From Rickettsiella endosymbiont of Miltochrista miniata (lineage in GTDB: Bacteria; Pseudomonadota; Gammaproteobacteria; Diplorickettsiales; Diplorickettsiaceae): 64,000 bases of DNA. The translations under genes and the position numbers were made by a program. The notes under the pieces are model-generated. The model did not search any database. It was not told where the DNA came from and saw only the letters and a program-made list of their open reading frames with translations. Every line of letters starts with the position of its first letter. Within the stretch, counting starts at the first letter, position 1. The stretch spans positions 1,519,402 through 1,583,401 of the forward strand of contig NZ_OZ035017.1 in NCBI RefSeq assembly GCF_964031245.1. The letters are read 5' to 3'. Of this stretch, positions 47,085-56,416 are shown piece by piece.

Positions 47085-47693
47085 TTAAATATCTAATTCT
47101 TGATAGATTTTATATCTTTCTGAATAAGTGAAAATTTTGCCAGTTTTAATATCAAAAAACCATCGATGGATAGTTAATGCTTGAGCTTCTGTTTTTTCTT
47201 TTATCCAAGGAAATGTCATACAATTTTCATAAGAACGATTTAAAGCTAATTTTGCATATTCATCTGGATTTTTTACCTGACTGCCAGGTATTTTTATTGA
47301 AGAAACCCATTTAGTAATAAAATCGTTTTGTGATAAATTTTGACTATTTAATAAAGCATCTATCCCTCCGCACTGACTATGTCCCAGTAAAATAAGATGC
47401 TTAATGCCCAACAGACAAATTCCGAATTCTAAGGCGGCACTCGTCCCATGCAATGCTTCATCCTTTTGGTAAGGCGGCACTATATTCGCGACATTACGTA
47501 CTACAAATAAATCGCCTGGATTACACTGCAGTATTAATGCTGGATCGACACGTGAGTCACAACATGAAACGACCATTATTTGAGGTTTTTGACCGGAGTC
47601 GGCTAAATATCGCATGACAGCATTATCACCCACAGCATATTTTTTTCTAAATACACTGTAACCATGTAATATTTTACTAAAAATATGGCTCAT
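47085..47693 (-). CDS. can: Beta-class carbonic anhydrase
   Basis: Zinc enzyme interconverting carbon dioxide and bicarbonate. Zinc ligands lie in SCCDSRVDPALI (Cys, Asp-Arg pair) and GHSQCGGIDALL (His, Cys). The start is ATG 47693, because GGAG lies 6 bases upstream; a GTG at 47705 includes that site in its codons. About 202 residues, normal for the class. Single gene convergent with rnfB. Confidence 0.95.
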   Translation of the reverse strand: MSHIFSKILHGYSVFRKKYAVGDNAVMRYLADSGQKPQIMVVSCCDSRVDPALILQCNPGDLFVVRNVANIVPPYQKDEALHGTSAALEFGICLLGIKHLILLGHSQCGGIDALLNSQNLSQNDFITKWVSSIKIPGSQVKNPDEYAKLALNRSYENCMTFPWIKEKTEAQALTIHRWFFDIKTGKIFTYSERYKIYQELDI

Positions 47694-47911
47694 GTTTTTC
47701 TCCACATCAATATTTACTTAAGTAAATATTTAATTTAAGACAGATTTATTATTATAAAAATATTACTACAAAATTCTTATTTTACGAGCCATATTGTTAA
47801 CGATTAGGTTATATTCTCTTAGACTCTAAATCTTAAAAACCAATGTAAAGGGGGATTGGTGATCCTCTAGTATAATCTAGCAACGCAAACGACGCGTTTT
47901 TTTTAAAGAAA

Positions 47912-47987
47912 TGGCGTCCCCAAGGGGAGTCGAACCCCTGTTACCGCCGTGAAAGGGCGGTGTCCTAGGCCTCTAGACGATGGGGAC
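47912..47987 (-). tRNA. tRNA-Glu (anticodon TTC)
   Basis: A 76-base tRNA with CCA encoded. Acceptor stem GTCCCCA; anticodon arm CCGCCCTTTCACGGCGG with anticodon TTC, reading GAA and GAG; T-arm GGGGTTCGACTCCCC. The dispersed repeat copy F lies upstream on the same strand, its GCGAAGAGTA end 57 bases before the tRNA. Confidence 0.97.
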
Positions 47988-48044
47988 CTGGCGGTTTAAG
48001 GTCCGCTATTTTGGCCGCGCTGAGCCAGAATGTCAATGTCTAAA

Positions 48045-48175
48045 ATTTACTCTTCGCGCTTGAATTTTTTCTCTGTGTTGCCACTCAACTCGTAATCCTC
48101 ATGTATCTTGAAGAAACGAAGGTTGCTTCGTTTTCGCGGGCGCCTTGGCAAAGGCCCAATTGCTGTGAGTGTAAC
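48045..48175 (-). repeat. Dispersed repeat, full copy F (upstream of tRNA-Glu)
   Basis: A full copy on the minus strand. Its variable centre is a perfect hairpin, AAACGAAG/CTTCGTTT (48114-48121 and 48126-48133) with a 4-base loop. AGGA (48096-48099) lies 7 bases before TTG (48088), which opens a 13-codon frame (MSGNTEKKFKREE) closed by TAA at 48047. It ends GCGAAGAGTAAA in place of GCGAAGAGTATATG. Confidence 0.85.
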
Positions 48176-48250
48176 TTCATAAAATCAAATTATACAAAAT
48201 CTATTTTAACCCTGTATATTTAAACTTAAGCCTACTTACTCAGGATAGCC

Positions 48251-48913
48251 ATGTCGAACCAAACCATAAATCTAAGCGATACGCTTTATCAATATATGTT
48301 ATCCGTTTCCTTGCGTGAACCGGCTATTTTAAAGTCATTAAGAGAAACAACTCAACAATTATCATCTCATGGTATGCAAATTTCACCTGAACAAGGGCAA
48401 TTAATGGCGTTCCTAATTGAGTTAATTGGAGCAAAAAAAACATTGGAGATAGGGGTTTATACAGGCTATAGCTCTTTAGTGGTCGCTTTAGCTCTGCCAG
48501 AAACGGGAAAAATTATTGCCTGTGATATCAATACTGAAACAAGCGCTATAGCGCAAGATTTTTGGCAAAAAGCCGGCATAGCGCATAAAATTGATCTGCA
48601 ATTAGCACCAGCATTAGAAACCCTCGATAGTTTAATTAAACAAAAGCACTCGAATAGTTTCGACTTTATTTTTATTGATGCAGATAAACAGAATTACTTA
48701 AATTATTATGAGCGTTCATTAACCTTACTCCGACCGGGCGGCCTAATGCTGGTTGATAATGTACTTTGGAGCGGCCGAGTCGCTGACACTCACGCTCACG
48801 ACAAACAAACTTTAGCTATTCGCGCGTTTAATCAAGCTATTTATCAAGATAAGAGCATCAGTATGTGTTTAATCCCAATAGGTGATGGTCTGACTATAGT
48901 AAGGAAACATTAA
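48251..48913 (+). CDS. Class I O-methyltransferase, CCoAOMT-like
   Basis: A 220-residue SAM-dependent O-methyltransferase of the caffeoyl-CoA/catechol type. Motif I is TLEIGVYTGYSSLVVALAL. The metal-binding Asp lies in FIFIDADKQNYLNYYE, with another in LMLVDNVLWSGRV. The substrate is unknown; bacterial members methylate small phenols or wall-linked compounds. AGGA is 6 bases before the ATG. Convergent with parE. Confidence 0.9.
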   Translation: MSNQTINLSDTLYQYMLSVSLREPAILKSLRETTQQLSSHGMQISPEQGQLMAFLIELIGAKKTLEIGVYTGYSSLVVALALPETGKIIACDINTETSAIAQDFWQKAGIAHKIDLQLAPALETLDSLIKQKHSNSFDFIFIDADKQNYLNYYERSLTLLRPGGLMLVDNVLWSGRVADTHAHDKQTLAIRAFNQAIYQDKSISMCLIPIGDGLTIVRKH

Positions 48914-48933
48914 TTACTTTTCTTTAATAAAAT

Positions 48934-50838
48934 TTAGAGTGTGGCGATATCTCCCTTTTGTTCTAACCATGTTTTTCGATCGCCTGATCGTTTTTTCGCT
49001 AACAACATATCCATTAAAGAAAGCGTTTTTTGTTCATCATCTATGGTAAGTTGAACAAGCCTTCGTGTATCGGGCGCCATGGTTGTTTCGCGCAATTGCA
49101 TAGGATTCATTTCGCCTAGGCCTTTAAATCGCTGTATGCTTATTTTTCCTTTTTTATTTTCTGCGCTTAATCTGTCTAAAATACCTTGCTTTTCATCATC
49201 ATCCAAGGCATAAAAAACTTCTTTGCCAATATCAATACGATAAAGTGGAGGCATAGCAATATAAATATGTCCTGCTTCAACTAAGGGTGTAAAATGTTTT
49301 AAAAATAAACCGCATAGTAGCGTAGCAATATGCAGACCATCAGAATCCGCATCGGCTAAAACACAGATTTTACCATAACGTAAACCCGATAAATCACCAG
49401 ACCCGGGATCAACACCTATAGCCACGGCGATATCGTGAATTTCTTGTGAACCTAATACTTGATTACTCGCCACCTCCCAAGAATTTAATATTTTACCTCG
49501 TAATGGCATAATTGCCTGAAACTCTCTATCTCGCGCTTGCTTTGCCGATCCGCCTGCGGAATCACCTTCTACTAAAAATAATTCGGTACGACTTAAATCT
49601 GTTTGTGTACAATCAGCTAATTTTCCTGGCAATACTGCGCCACTTAAAATTTTCTTACGCGCGATTTGCTTACTTACACGTAAACGTTTTTGTGCGTTGG
49701 CTATCATTAACTCCGCTAGGCTTTCTGCTTCGGAAATATGCTGATTTAACCATAAGCTAAAAGCATCCTTGATTACGCCTGAAACGAATGCTGCAGATTG
49801 ACGCGAAGTAAGTCTTTCTTTAGTTTGACCAGAAAATTGGGGCTCTAACAATTTTACTGACAATACATAGTGACATCCTTCCCATACATCTTCCGGAGCT
49901 AATTTTAAACCTCGGGGCAATAAGTCACGTAACTCACAAAAATCTCGCATTGCTTCGAGTAAGCCGGTACGTAAACCATTGACATGAGTTCCACCCTGGA
50001 TGGTTGGAATTAAATTAACGTAACTTTCCATCAATCCTTCGCCACCTTCTAGTAACCAGCATAATGCCCAATCAACTTCCTCTGTTTCTCCAGCAAAATG
50101 GCCGTAAAAAGGCTCGGTAGGTAAACAGGTATATTGACTTAGACTATCTTTTAGATAGCTAACAACACCATCTTCATAAAACCATTTCTCTTTTTTATTG
50201 TTTTGCTTATCAGTAAAACTAACGTGTAGCCCTGGGCAAAGGACAGCCTTAGCGCGCAAACTATGTTTTAAACGATTGACCGAAAATTTTTCCGTATCAA
50301 AATAATGTTTATCAGGCCAAAAGCGTAAAGAAGTCCCTGTTATTGCTTGATCAGCTTTGCCTAGTTTTTTTAAGTTGGATTTTTTATTACCGTGTTCAAA
50401 TTGTATTTGATAAATAAATCCATCACGCTTAATAGTCACTTCTAAGTGACGCGATAAAGCATTCACCACGGACACACCGACTCCATGCAAGCCACCCGAA
50501 TAGCGATAATTTTTATGATTAAATTTACCACCCGCATGAAGTCTGGTCAGAATAAGTTCTACACCCGTCACTTTTTCTTCAGGATGGATATCTACTGGCA
50601 TACCACGACCATCGTCACTGACTTCTAAAGAATTATCGGCATATAGCACCACATCAATATGTTTTGCGTAGCCGGCCATAGCCTCATCAACACTGTTATC
50701 AATAACTTCTTGTGCCAAATGATTAGGCCGAGAGGTGTCGGTATACATACCGGGTCGTCGTTTTACGGGGTCAAGGCCGCTTAGGACTTCGATCGCTTCA
50801 GCGGTGTATTTTTTTGAAGAAGAAGATTTAGATTTCAT
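48934..50838 (-). CDS. parE: DNA topoisomerase IV subunit B
   Basis: ATPase subunit of topoisomerase IV, which separates daughter chromosomes. The GHKL ATPase motif is QEVIDNSVDEAMAG with DDGRGMP and YSGGLHGVGVSVVNALS. The C-terminal TOPRIM block includes LFLVEGDSAGGSAKQARDR and DADSDGLHI. ParE, not GyrB, because the length is 634 and the C-terminus ends soon after the TOPRIM region. nudF follows upstream on the same strand, 10 bases away, matching the nudF-parE linkage of gammaproteobacteria. Confidence 0.96.
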   Translation of the reverse strand: MKSKSSSSKKYTAEAIEVLSGLDPVKRRPGMYTDTSRPNHLAQEVIDNSVDEAMAGYAKHIDVVLYADNSLEVSDDGRGMPVDIHPEEKVTGVELILTRLHAGGKFNHKNYRYSGGLHGVGVSVVNALSRHLEVTIKRDGFIYQIQFEHGNKKSNLKKLGKADQAITGTSLRFWPDKHYFDTEKFSVNRLKHSLRAKAVLCPGLHVSFTDKQNNKKEKWFYEDGVVSYLKDSLSQYTCLPTEPFYGHFAGETEEVDWALCWLLEGGEGLMESYVNLIPTIQGGTHVNGLRTGLLEAMRDFCELRDLLPRGLKLAPEDVWEGCHYVLSVKLLEPQFSGQTKERLTSRQSAAFVSGVIKDAFSLWLNQHISEAESLAELMIANAQKRLRVSKQIARKKILSGAVLPGKLADCTQTDLSRTELFLVEGDSAGGSAKQARDREFQAIMPLRGKILNSWEVASNQVLGSQEIHDIAVAIGVDPGSGDLSGLRYGKICVLADADSDGLHIATLLCGLFLKHFTPLVEAGHIYIAMPPLYRIDIGKEVFYALDDDEKQGILDRLSAENKKGKISIQRFKGLGEMNPMQLRETTMAPDTRRLVQLTIDDEQKTLSLMDMLLAKKRSGDRKTWLEQKGDIATL

Positions 50839-50848
50839 AAAATAGTAG

Positions 50849-51472
50849 TTACCCGCTTTTTTTCAAAAATGCGTCTCGCACAATGAGCTCGTTATGTTGC
50901 AGCCATTGTAAAGCAATAATAGTCGAACCATTATTAATTTTTCCTTGATTGAGTAAATTATAGGCAGCTGTTAGGCTTAAAACATGCAAACGAATATCTT
51001 CACCTTCCTCAACCACACCATGAATTCCTTGTGCTAATTCGGCATCAACTTGTCCACAAAAAAGATACATACGTTCTGAACTTGCTCCTGGGCTCACCCA
51101 ATATTGGCAAATGGGAAATAAATTCGTTATTTCTAGGCCGGTTTCTTCTTGCGTCTCTCGTCGTGCAACTTGCTCTAAACTTTCACCCTTATCAATGACA
51201 CCAGCCACTATTTCAATTAACCAAGGATTTTTGGCTTTTTTAGCAATTCCTACCCGAAACTGTTCGATTAAAACCAGCTGATCCTTATTCGAATCAAACA
51301 GTAGCACGCCCACCGCTTCACCCCGTTCAAACACTTCTCTGAGCCGTGGCGAATTCCAGCCGCCATTAAATAGACGAAATTGGACCTTCCATTGCTCTAG
51401 CTGAAAATGCCCCTGATAGACGATTTGCTGCTGCAAAATTTTGACATCTGAACGGTCGAATTGGGAATTCAT
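50849..51472 (-). CDS. nudF: ADP-ribose pyrophosphatase (Nudix)
   Basis: Hydrolyses ADP-ribose to AMP and ribose-5-phosphate. The Nudix box GVIDKGESLEQVARRE followed by TQEETGL fits GX5EX7REUXEEXGU exactly. The N-terminal dimerisation segment is of NudF type, and 207 residues is normal. Divergent from tolC, upstream of parE, the conserved tolC-nudF-parE order. Confidence 0.94.
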   Translation of the reverse strand: MNSQFDRSDVKILQQQIVYQGHFQLEQWKVQFRLFNGGWNSPRLREVFERGEAVGVLLFDSNKDQLVLIEQFRVGIAKKAKNPWLIEIVAGVIDKGESLEQVARRETQEETGLEITNLFPICQYWVSPGASSERMYLFCGQVDAELAQGIHGVVEEGEDIRLHVLSLTAAYNLLNQGKINNGSTIIALQWLQHNELIVRDAFLKKSG

Positions 51473-51562
51473 AGGGCTATATCTCGATTATGAAATCTGT
51501 CATAATAAGCGGCTTTTACTTAGAAAAGTCTAGGTTTTTGCTCTTTTAGTATAAAAACAATA

Positions 51563-52930
51563 ATGACACTACTCGACTTTTTTATCTATAAATCTGCCAG
51601 ACGACTAACTATTTATTCTAGATTAGTATTAGTTGTTAATTTGTGTTTTGCACCCCTTACACCTACTTTTGCTGCAGATTTAATCGATATTTATAAAGCC
51701 GCCTTAAATAGCGATCCTGCCTATCAGGCTGCTGTATCCACTCGGTTATCTCAACGGGAAGCGATACCTCAGAGTGTAGCTGCCCTTTTACCTAATATCT
51801 CAGCCCAAGCTAACGTCTCTAATAATTACCAAAACATTACACAGCCTCCGACCGCTGGGCAACCGAATGGAATCAGCAACCTGCAATCTCAAGGGTATAA
51901 TATTTCAGTTAGACAACCATTAATTAATATCAATGCTTGGCTAGCGGTAAAGCAAGCCAATAATGCAGGCAAGCAAGCTGATCTAAGCTTGGCAGCCGCA
52001 GCACAAGATCTGATTTTTCGTGTCGCAACAGCCTATTTTAATGTTTTATCCGCACAAGACACTCTAAGACTCGCTCAAGCAGAAAAAGCTGCCGATAGTA
52101 AACAATTGAATCAAGCTCAGAAACGGGTCCAAGTCGGTTTAGACGCATTGACTAGTGTTTATGAAGCTAAGGCGGCATACGACAAGTCACTTGCTACGGA
52201 AATAAGTGCTGAGAATACTTTACGCAATAATCAAGAGGCATTGCGTCAATTAACAGGGCAAACTTATTCCTCCATAAAAGCTTTTACAAAGAAAATACCA
52301 TTACAAAGCCCGCAACCAGAAAATATCGAAGCTTGGATTAACGCGGCTACTCGCAATAATCTTAAACTGATGGCCGCTCGCTATGGTGTAGAAGTCACTC
52401 GAGAGAAAATAAAGATGCAAGCTTCTGGACATTTACCCAGTTTAAGCTTAATTGGTAATTACGGAAAGACGGCTACATTTAATAATGTTCCTAGCTCACT
52501 AAATAAAAATGGCGGAACACTGGGCTTGCAATTAGATATTCCCCTCTTTGCAGGAGGTTCAGTGTCTTCTAAAACTCGTCAAGCTCAATATGACTTTCAA
52601 ACCGCCAGTGCTAATTTAGATAATACCTATCGTCTGCTTATCATTAATACACGACAAAAGTATAATGATGTACTTGCCGATATCAGCAAAATCAAGGCTG
52701 AACAGCAAGCAATCAAATCAGCACAACTTTCATTGGATAGTACCGAAGAAAGTTATAAAGCAGGAACACGGACTGTTGTCGATGTCCTTATTGCACAGCA
52801 AAATCTTTATGATGCAAAACGTGCTACGGCTAGCGATCAATATAATTATCTGTTAGATACATTATTACTGAAGCAAGCCGCAGGTAGCTTAAAGCCTGAT
52901 GATTTGGTGCAAATCAATCAGTTGCTTTAG
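51563..52930 (+). CDS. tolC: TolC-family outer membrane efflux/secretion channel
   Basis: Outer membrane trimer for type I secretion and multidrug efflux. An N-terminal signal region (about 15-37, ending PTFAADL) precedes two OEP repeats with typical helices: AALNSDPAYQAAVST at the start of repeat one and YGVEVTREKIKMQASGHLPSLSLIGNYG in repeat two. Length 455 fits TolC without the long C-terminal tail. Position beside nudF is the E. coli arrangement. Its end overlaps the convergent membrane protein gene by 4 bases. Confidence 0.94.
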   Translation: MTLLDFFIYKSARRLTIYSRLVLVVNLCFAPLTPTFAADLIDIYKAALNSDPAYQAAVSTRLSQREAIPQSVAALLPNISAQANVSNNYQNITQPPTAGQPNGISNLQSQGYNISVRQPLININAWLAVKQANNAGKQADLSLAAAAQDLIFRVATAYFNVLSAQDTLRLAQAEKAADSKQLNQAQKRVQVGLDALTSVYEAKAAYDKSLATEISAENTLRNNQEALRQLTGQTYSSIKAFTKKIPLQSPQPENIEAWINAATRNNLKLMAARYGVEVTREKIKMQASGHLPSLSLIGNYGKTATFNNVPSSLNKNGGTLGLQLDIPLFAGGSVSSKTRQAQYDFQTASANLDNTYRLLIINTRQKYNDVLADISKIKAEQQAIKSAQLSLDSTEESYKAGTRTVVDVLIAQQNLYDAKRATASDQYNYLLDTLLLKQAAGSLKPDDLVQINQLL

Positions 52931-55074
52931 CCAGTACTTCTCACTAAACGAAATGCATCTCTAACACTTCTTGCCGTTGTTGTTTCTTTAGATTCAGGTT
53001 TAAAAAATGTCCTCTGTTTATTCAAAATACTGTTAAAAAACACTGTTTGCGCTTCTGAAGCATAAGCATTACTGTATCCATTACTATTTCCATTAATTAA
53101 CGGCCTAGATTCTTCTGGTTTTTTTGCCATTCCTACTTCATATTGAGATAAAACCTCATCGATTGTTTTTCCATTATTTAGTTTCTCAGCAACATAGTTT
53201 AAACCTTCTTCCGAAGATAACTCTGCTAAACACTTTTGTTTTTCAACTGCTGTTTTTTTATCGATTTTTGCAGAATTTAAGCGATTTCTAGCCGTGTTTA
53301 ACATCCATTGAGGACGTTCTTTTTCTCGCCAGTTAGGAGATAATTCTGGCGTAGTCAATGGGGTTTTTTCTCCATGATCATGGCTATGTATATCGAAACT
53401 TTTCTTAATCGATTCAATAAAAGTTAAATCACTTTCGGATTTTTTAAAAGTCCAATGCCAAATAGCGCTCGGCAATAGTAAAGGGAAAAAAACTATATTC
53501 AACAAAGGCAGTTCAAAAGTTCGAGCTATCGCATCAAAAAAACTAACTTCATCATCGCCGCATTTCTTAACGCCCCAATATAAAATTCCAACGATTATAA
53601 GTATAGGTGAAAGCATAACTTGCAAAGGGAGTTGTAATAGATTTCCATGATCGTGACCATCGTCTTCTTCATGATCATGTTGCCCATCATCATGGCTATG
53701 ACCGTCCTCTTTGGTGATAAAACTAAGATCCTGTAGTCCTTCTGATGTTGCGCAGAGTCCCGCTACCAAAGGAGGTGGCACATTTAAAAAACGATCCGTA
53801 GTCAATCCAATACTAATTAAATGGCCTATAAAAACCACTGATTGCAAGGGTGAAATGATAAGCTTAGCGAGAATACGAAAAGGATTAAAAAATTGTCCCC
53901 AACTTTCTTTCTCCTTTAATTTATCTAATTTATTTTCAATGTTGAAACAAAAACTTTTAATTGCCCTAATAGGATGTTTTATTCCCTCAAATATTGCAAT
54001 GAATATGTTTTTACAATTATCAGTAGTTTGTAAAGTGGTACTCAATCCATAAATTAAATCTGTAGCAAAATTTATAGGTATTAAAATAGTACTCGCACAG
54101 TAAGCAACAAAAACTGGCAATTTAGGAGCTAATAATTTTATACCCTTTTGCATGACTATCCAACAAGTGCCGCCAGAAGCAGCCGTTGCGAACACTGTTA
54201 AACTAATAACGCCAGCTACCGCTATCGATAAGGCCAATAAACGCAATATATAAGCACTTATAGATTCTTGGGCGTTCCGTTTAAATAGCTCAAGGGTTTT
54301 ACTACAAGCCTTGCTAATAGCATCATTTTTTACAATATCGGTAATCGCATAGTATAGTAAAAACGTTGCCCCTATAGCTGCAAATATGGCAACTGGCCAT
54401 ACTATGGCACTAATAGCTGTGACTGAGAGTGACAATGCCAAACCAACGGTTATGGCTTCTTGTACAGCAAAAGCTGTGACAAACCCAGACACAACACCTG
54501 TTGAAATACTAACTATCCAGAAAAAACGTAGGAACCATACACTGCGTTTCGCTGATTGAAGTAAATGCCTGCCTGCTTCTTTTAAATTTTCATCAAGATA
54601 ATCATTACCTCTAAAATTTGACTTACTTACTTTCTGATAAAAATAATTTTTTAGTTCGTCTAATCTCTCTTTAGCTTCTTGTAATTTGACTTCTTGTACA
54701 TGAGGATCTTTCTTCAATGATTTATAATATTCTTTTTGCTGCCAATAATCCTTTAAAAATGGGCATTGTCGATCCAACCAATTAAAATCAGCCTTCATTT
54801 TATGGATTATGAGCTGATTTAACTCCAAAATAAGCAAATGTTGTTGTGCTTTAGAGCCAAGTAGTTTTAATCTTGCCAATCCTTTAAAGATACCGGTTCC
54901 AAAAACTTTTCCTTCGATCACTCCGGAAAGAAAAAAAGCTAATATAGCCGGAATAATATATGGATAAATAATCCATAATCCTGAAAAGCTTAAAAAGCCT
55001 ACCGATAAAACCGTACCCATTGTCAACAATGTAGCAACTACATAACGTAAGGCTTTAGTTTTTTTTATACGCAT
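52927..55074 (-). CDS. Large multi-pass membrane protein with His-rich loops
   Basis: A 715-residue protein I do not recognise. About ten hydrophobic segments are spread along it, with a charged cytosolic-type stretch near 110-175. A His/Asp-rich loop lies at about 458-480 (DGHSHDDGQHDHEEDDGHDHG is its core, slightly over 20 residues) and a shorter one near 567-575 (HSHDHGEK). Such loops bind zinc, nickel or cobalt in metal transporters, but no ZIP or CDF fold is evident. Two neighbouring segments share PL...FPLLLPSAIWHW..KK and an ending FF/FI..I..(S/T)F, suggesting an internal duplication of about 40 residues. GAGAGG precedes the ATG. Role unknown; metal handling or an effector acting on host membranes are possibilities. 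Confidence 0.75.
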   Translation of the reverse strand: MRIKKTKALRYVVATLLTMGTVLSVGFLSFSGLWIIYPYIIPAILAFFLSGVIEGKVFGTGIFKGLARLKLLGSKAQQHLLILELNQLIIHKMKADFNWLDRQCPFLKDYWQQKEYYKSLKKDPHVQEVKLQEAKERLDELKNYFYQKVSKSNFRGNDYLDENLKEAGRHLLQSAKRSVWFLRFFWIVSISTGVVSGFVTAFAVQEAITVGLALSLSVTAISAIVWPVAIFAAIGATFLLYYAITDIVKNDAISKACSKTLELFKRNAQESISAYILRLLALSIAVAGVISLTVFATAASGGTCWIVMQKGIKLLAPKLPVFVAYCASTILIPINFATDLIYGLSTTLQTTDNCKNIFIAIFEGIKHPIRAIKSFCFNIENKLDKLKEKESWGQFFNPFRILAKLIISPLQSVVFIGHLISIGLTTDRFLNVPPPLVAGLCATSEGLQDLSFITKEDGHSHDDGQHDHEEDDGHDHGNLLQLPLQVMLSPILIIVGILYWGVKKCGDDEVSFFDAIARTFELPLLNIVFFPLLLPSAIWHWTFKKSESDLTFIESIKKSFDIHSHDHGEKTPLTTPELSPNWREKERPQWMLNTARNRLNSAKIDKKTAVEKQKCLAELSSEEGLNYVAEKLNNGKTIDEVLSQYEVGMAKKPEESRPLINGNSNGYSNAYASEAQTVFFNSILNKQRTFFKPESKETTTARSVRDAFRLVRSTG

Positions 55075-55219
55075 ATCAACCTCTCATTCACAACGATATA
55101 CATCCAATTTCTCGGATATTTTAGTAAAATTAGTAAATTGGGATTATTTCTAAATAAATTCCAAGGATATCTTAGTCTCATTAGCTTAAGGATCTATTAA
55201 ATGATATTAAGAATCATTC

Positions 55220-55906
55220 CTATTTGAAAGCGAGATAATAACCAAGAAAAACTGAATCTTCAAGAGAATTTTTTGATGGGGCTAATAATGACAAATATTT
55301 TTCGTGCATTGCCTGAGTAGATTTATGTAAGCTTTGCAGATGAGATTCATTGTGAATAATATCGTCTGCTTGCTTAATGCTTGCCACTGGAGAGATTTGC
55401 GCAGCTAAAATCGCATCGATCTGATTTTTTTCCAAACGATCGCGTTCTTCTGCACGTTGAATTTGCAACTCCCTAGGAGCCGTGACCAGCAAAATCCGAT
55501 CTAACTGAATATAATTATCTGAAGAAGGTTTTTTTTTAAATAATTGGGAAGTTCTACCCTCTAATAATAAAGGGATGACAACAAGGCAATATAAACCCGT
55601 AGCTTTCTGAATAGCACGCTTTATTTCTTGATAAATCAAAGGGTGCAATAAGTTTTCTAGCCATTCGCGATCTTTGGGATGAGCAAAAATAATGGCTCGT
55701 AATCTATCTCGATCGATAGTTTCATTTTTCTTTAATAGGCTAACACCAAAACGGGCAACTAACTGCTTGCGGATTTCTGGGGAATTATCAACAAGCTCAC
55801 GACCAATTTGGTCAGCATCGATAATACTTACTCCCAATTCAGCAAAATAACGGGCAACAGTAGACTTACCACTTGCAATACCGCCTGTTAACGCTACGGT
55901 AAACAC
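55220..55906 (-). CDS. coaE: Dephospho-CoA kinase
   Basis: Last step of CoA synthesis. The P-loop is TGGIASGKSTVARYF; DADQIGRELV and the lid LEGRTSQLFKKK follow. The start is a GTG at 55906, three bases past the secB stop region. At 228 residues it is about 20 longer than E. coli CoaE (206), through the C-terminal tail (PSKNSLEDSVFLGYYLAFK). Last gene of the yibN-grxC-secB-coaE group. Confidence 0.94.
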   Translation of the reverse strand: MFTVALTGGIASGKSTVARYFAELGVSIIDADQIGRELVDNSPEIRKQLVARFGVSLLKKNETIDRDRLRAIIFAHPKDREWLENLLHPLIYQEIKRAIQKATGLYCLVVIPLLLEGRTSQLFKKKPSSDNYIQLDRILLVTAPRELQIQRAEERDRLEKNQIDAILAAQISPVASIKQADDIIHNESHLQSLHKSTQAMHEKYLSLLAPSKNSLEDSVFLGYYLAFK

Positions 55907-55915
55907 GCTAGCAAA

Positions 55916-56413
55916 TTAATGCGTAATAATAGAATTCGAAGAGTTTTCTTTTTTCCCACTACCATCTTTATCATCCTGTTCTTGCATTTGCTGAGCATAC
56001 AATGCCTCAAAATTAACTGGTGCTAAGTAGAGGGGTGGAAACCCAGCTCGGCCAACTAAATCTGAAACAGCCTCTCTGGCATAGGGAAATAAAATAGTAG
56101 GGCAGGTTATACTCATCACCTGATGGTTTTGTTCTTCGGTGAATCCTTTTAACGTAAAAAGACCTGCTTGTTTTACCTCAACCAAAAATAAGGTTTTATC
56201 TTTCGACTTCGCTGTCACCGTGATCTGTAAAACCACCTCATGATTGTCAGCGCCTATGTCGCTGGTATTCATAGTAAACTGCAAGTTTAACTCCGGTTGC
56301 CATTCTTCTTGAAAAGCTTGAGGAGAATGAGGAGTCTCTAGTGATAAATCTTTAACATAAACTCGTTGAATAATAAATTCGGGTTGTTGGGTAGGTTTGC
56401 TTGATTGATTCAT
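55916..56413 (-). CDS. secB: SecB export chaperone
   Basis: Tetrameric cytoplasmic chaperone that holds preproteins unfolded for SecA. Typical SecB blocks are FIIQRVYVKDLSLETPHSPQAF, EVKQAGLFTLKGF and CPTILFPYAREAVSDLVGRAGFPPL. Length 165 (E. coli 155). Lies 3 bases after grxC, in the classic yibN-grxC-secB order. Confidence 0.96.
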   Translation of the reverse strand: MNQSSKPTQQPEFIIQRVYVKDLSLETPHSPQAFQEEWQPELNLQFTMNTSDIGADNHEVVLQITVTAKSKDKTLFLVEVKQAGLFTLKGFTEEQNHQVMSITCPTILFPYAREAVSDLVGRAGFPPLYLAPVNFEALYAQQMQEQDDKDGSGKKENSSNSIITH

Positions 56414-56416
56414 AAA

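Larger units (their letters stand above)
47694..48250. other. Gap holding tRNA-Glu and a repeat copy
   Basis: Between the carbonic anhydrase (minus) and a methyltransferase gene (plus). Contents are tRNA-Glu (47912-47987) and the full repeat copy F (48045-48175). A small AACGC/GCGTT stem followed by eight T lies at 47882-47907 and reads on the plus strand, where no gene needs it. The rest shows nothing recognisable. Confidence 0.5.

Noticed and set aside
47882-47907. Stem AACGC/GCGTT followed by T8, a terminator candidate
   Set aside because: Only a five-base stem, and it reads on the plus strand where no gene ends upstream.
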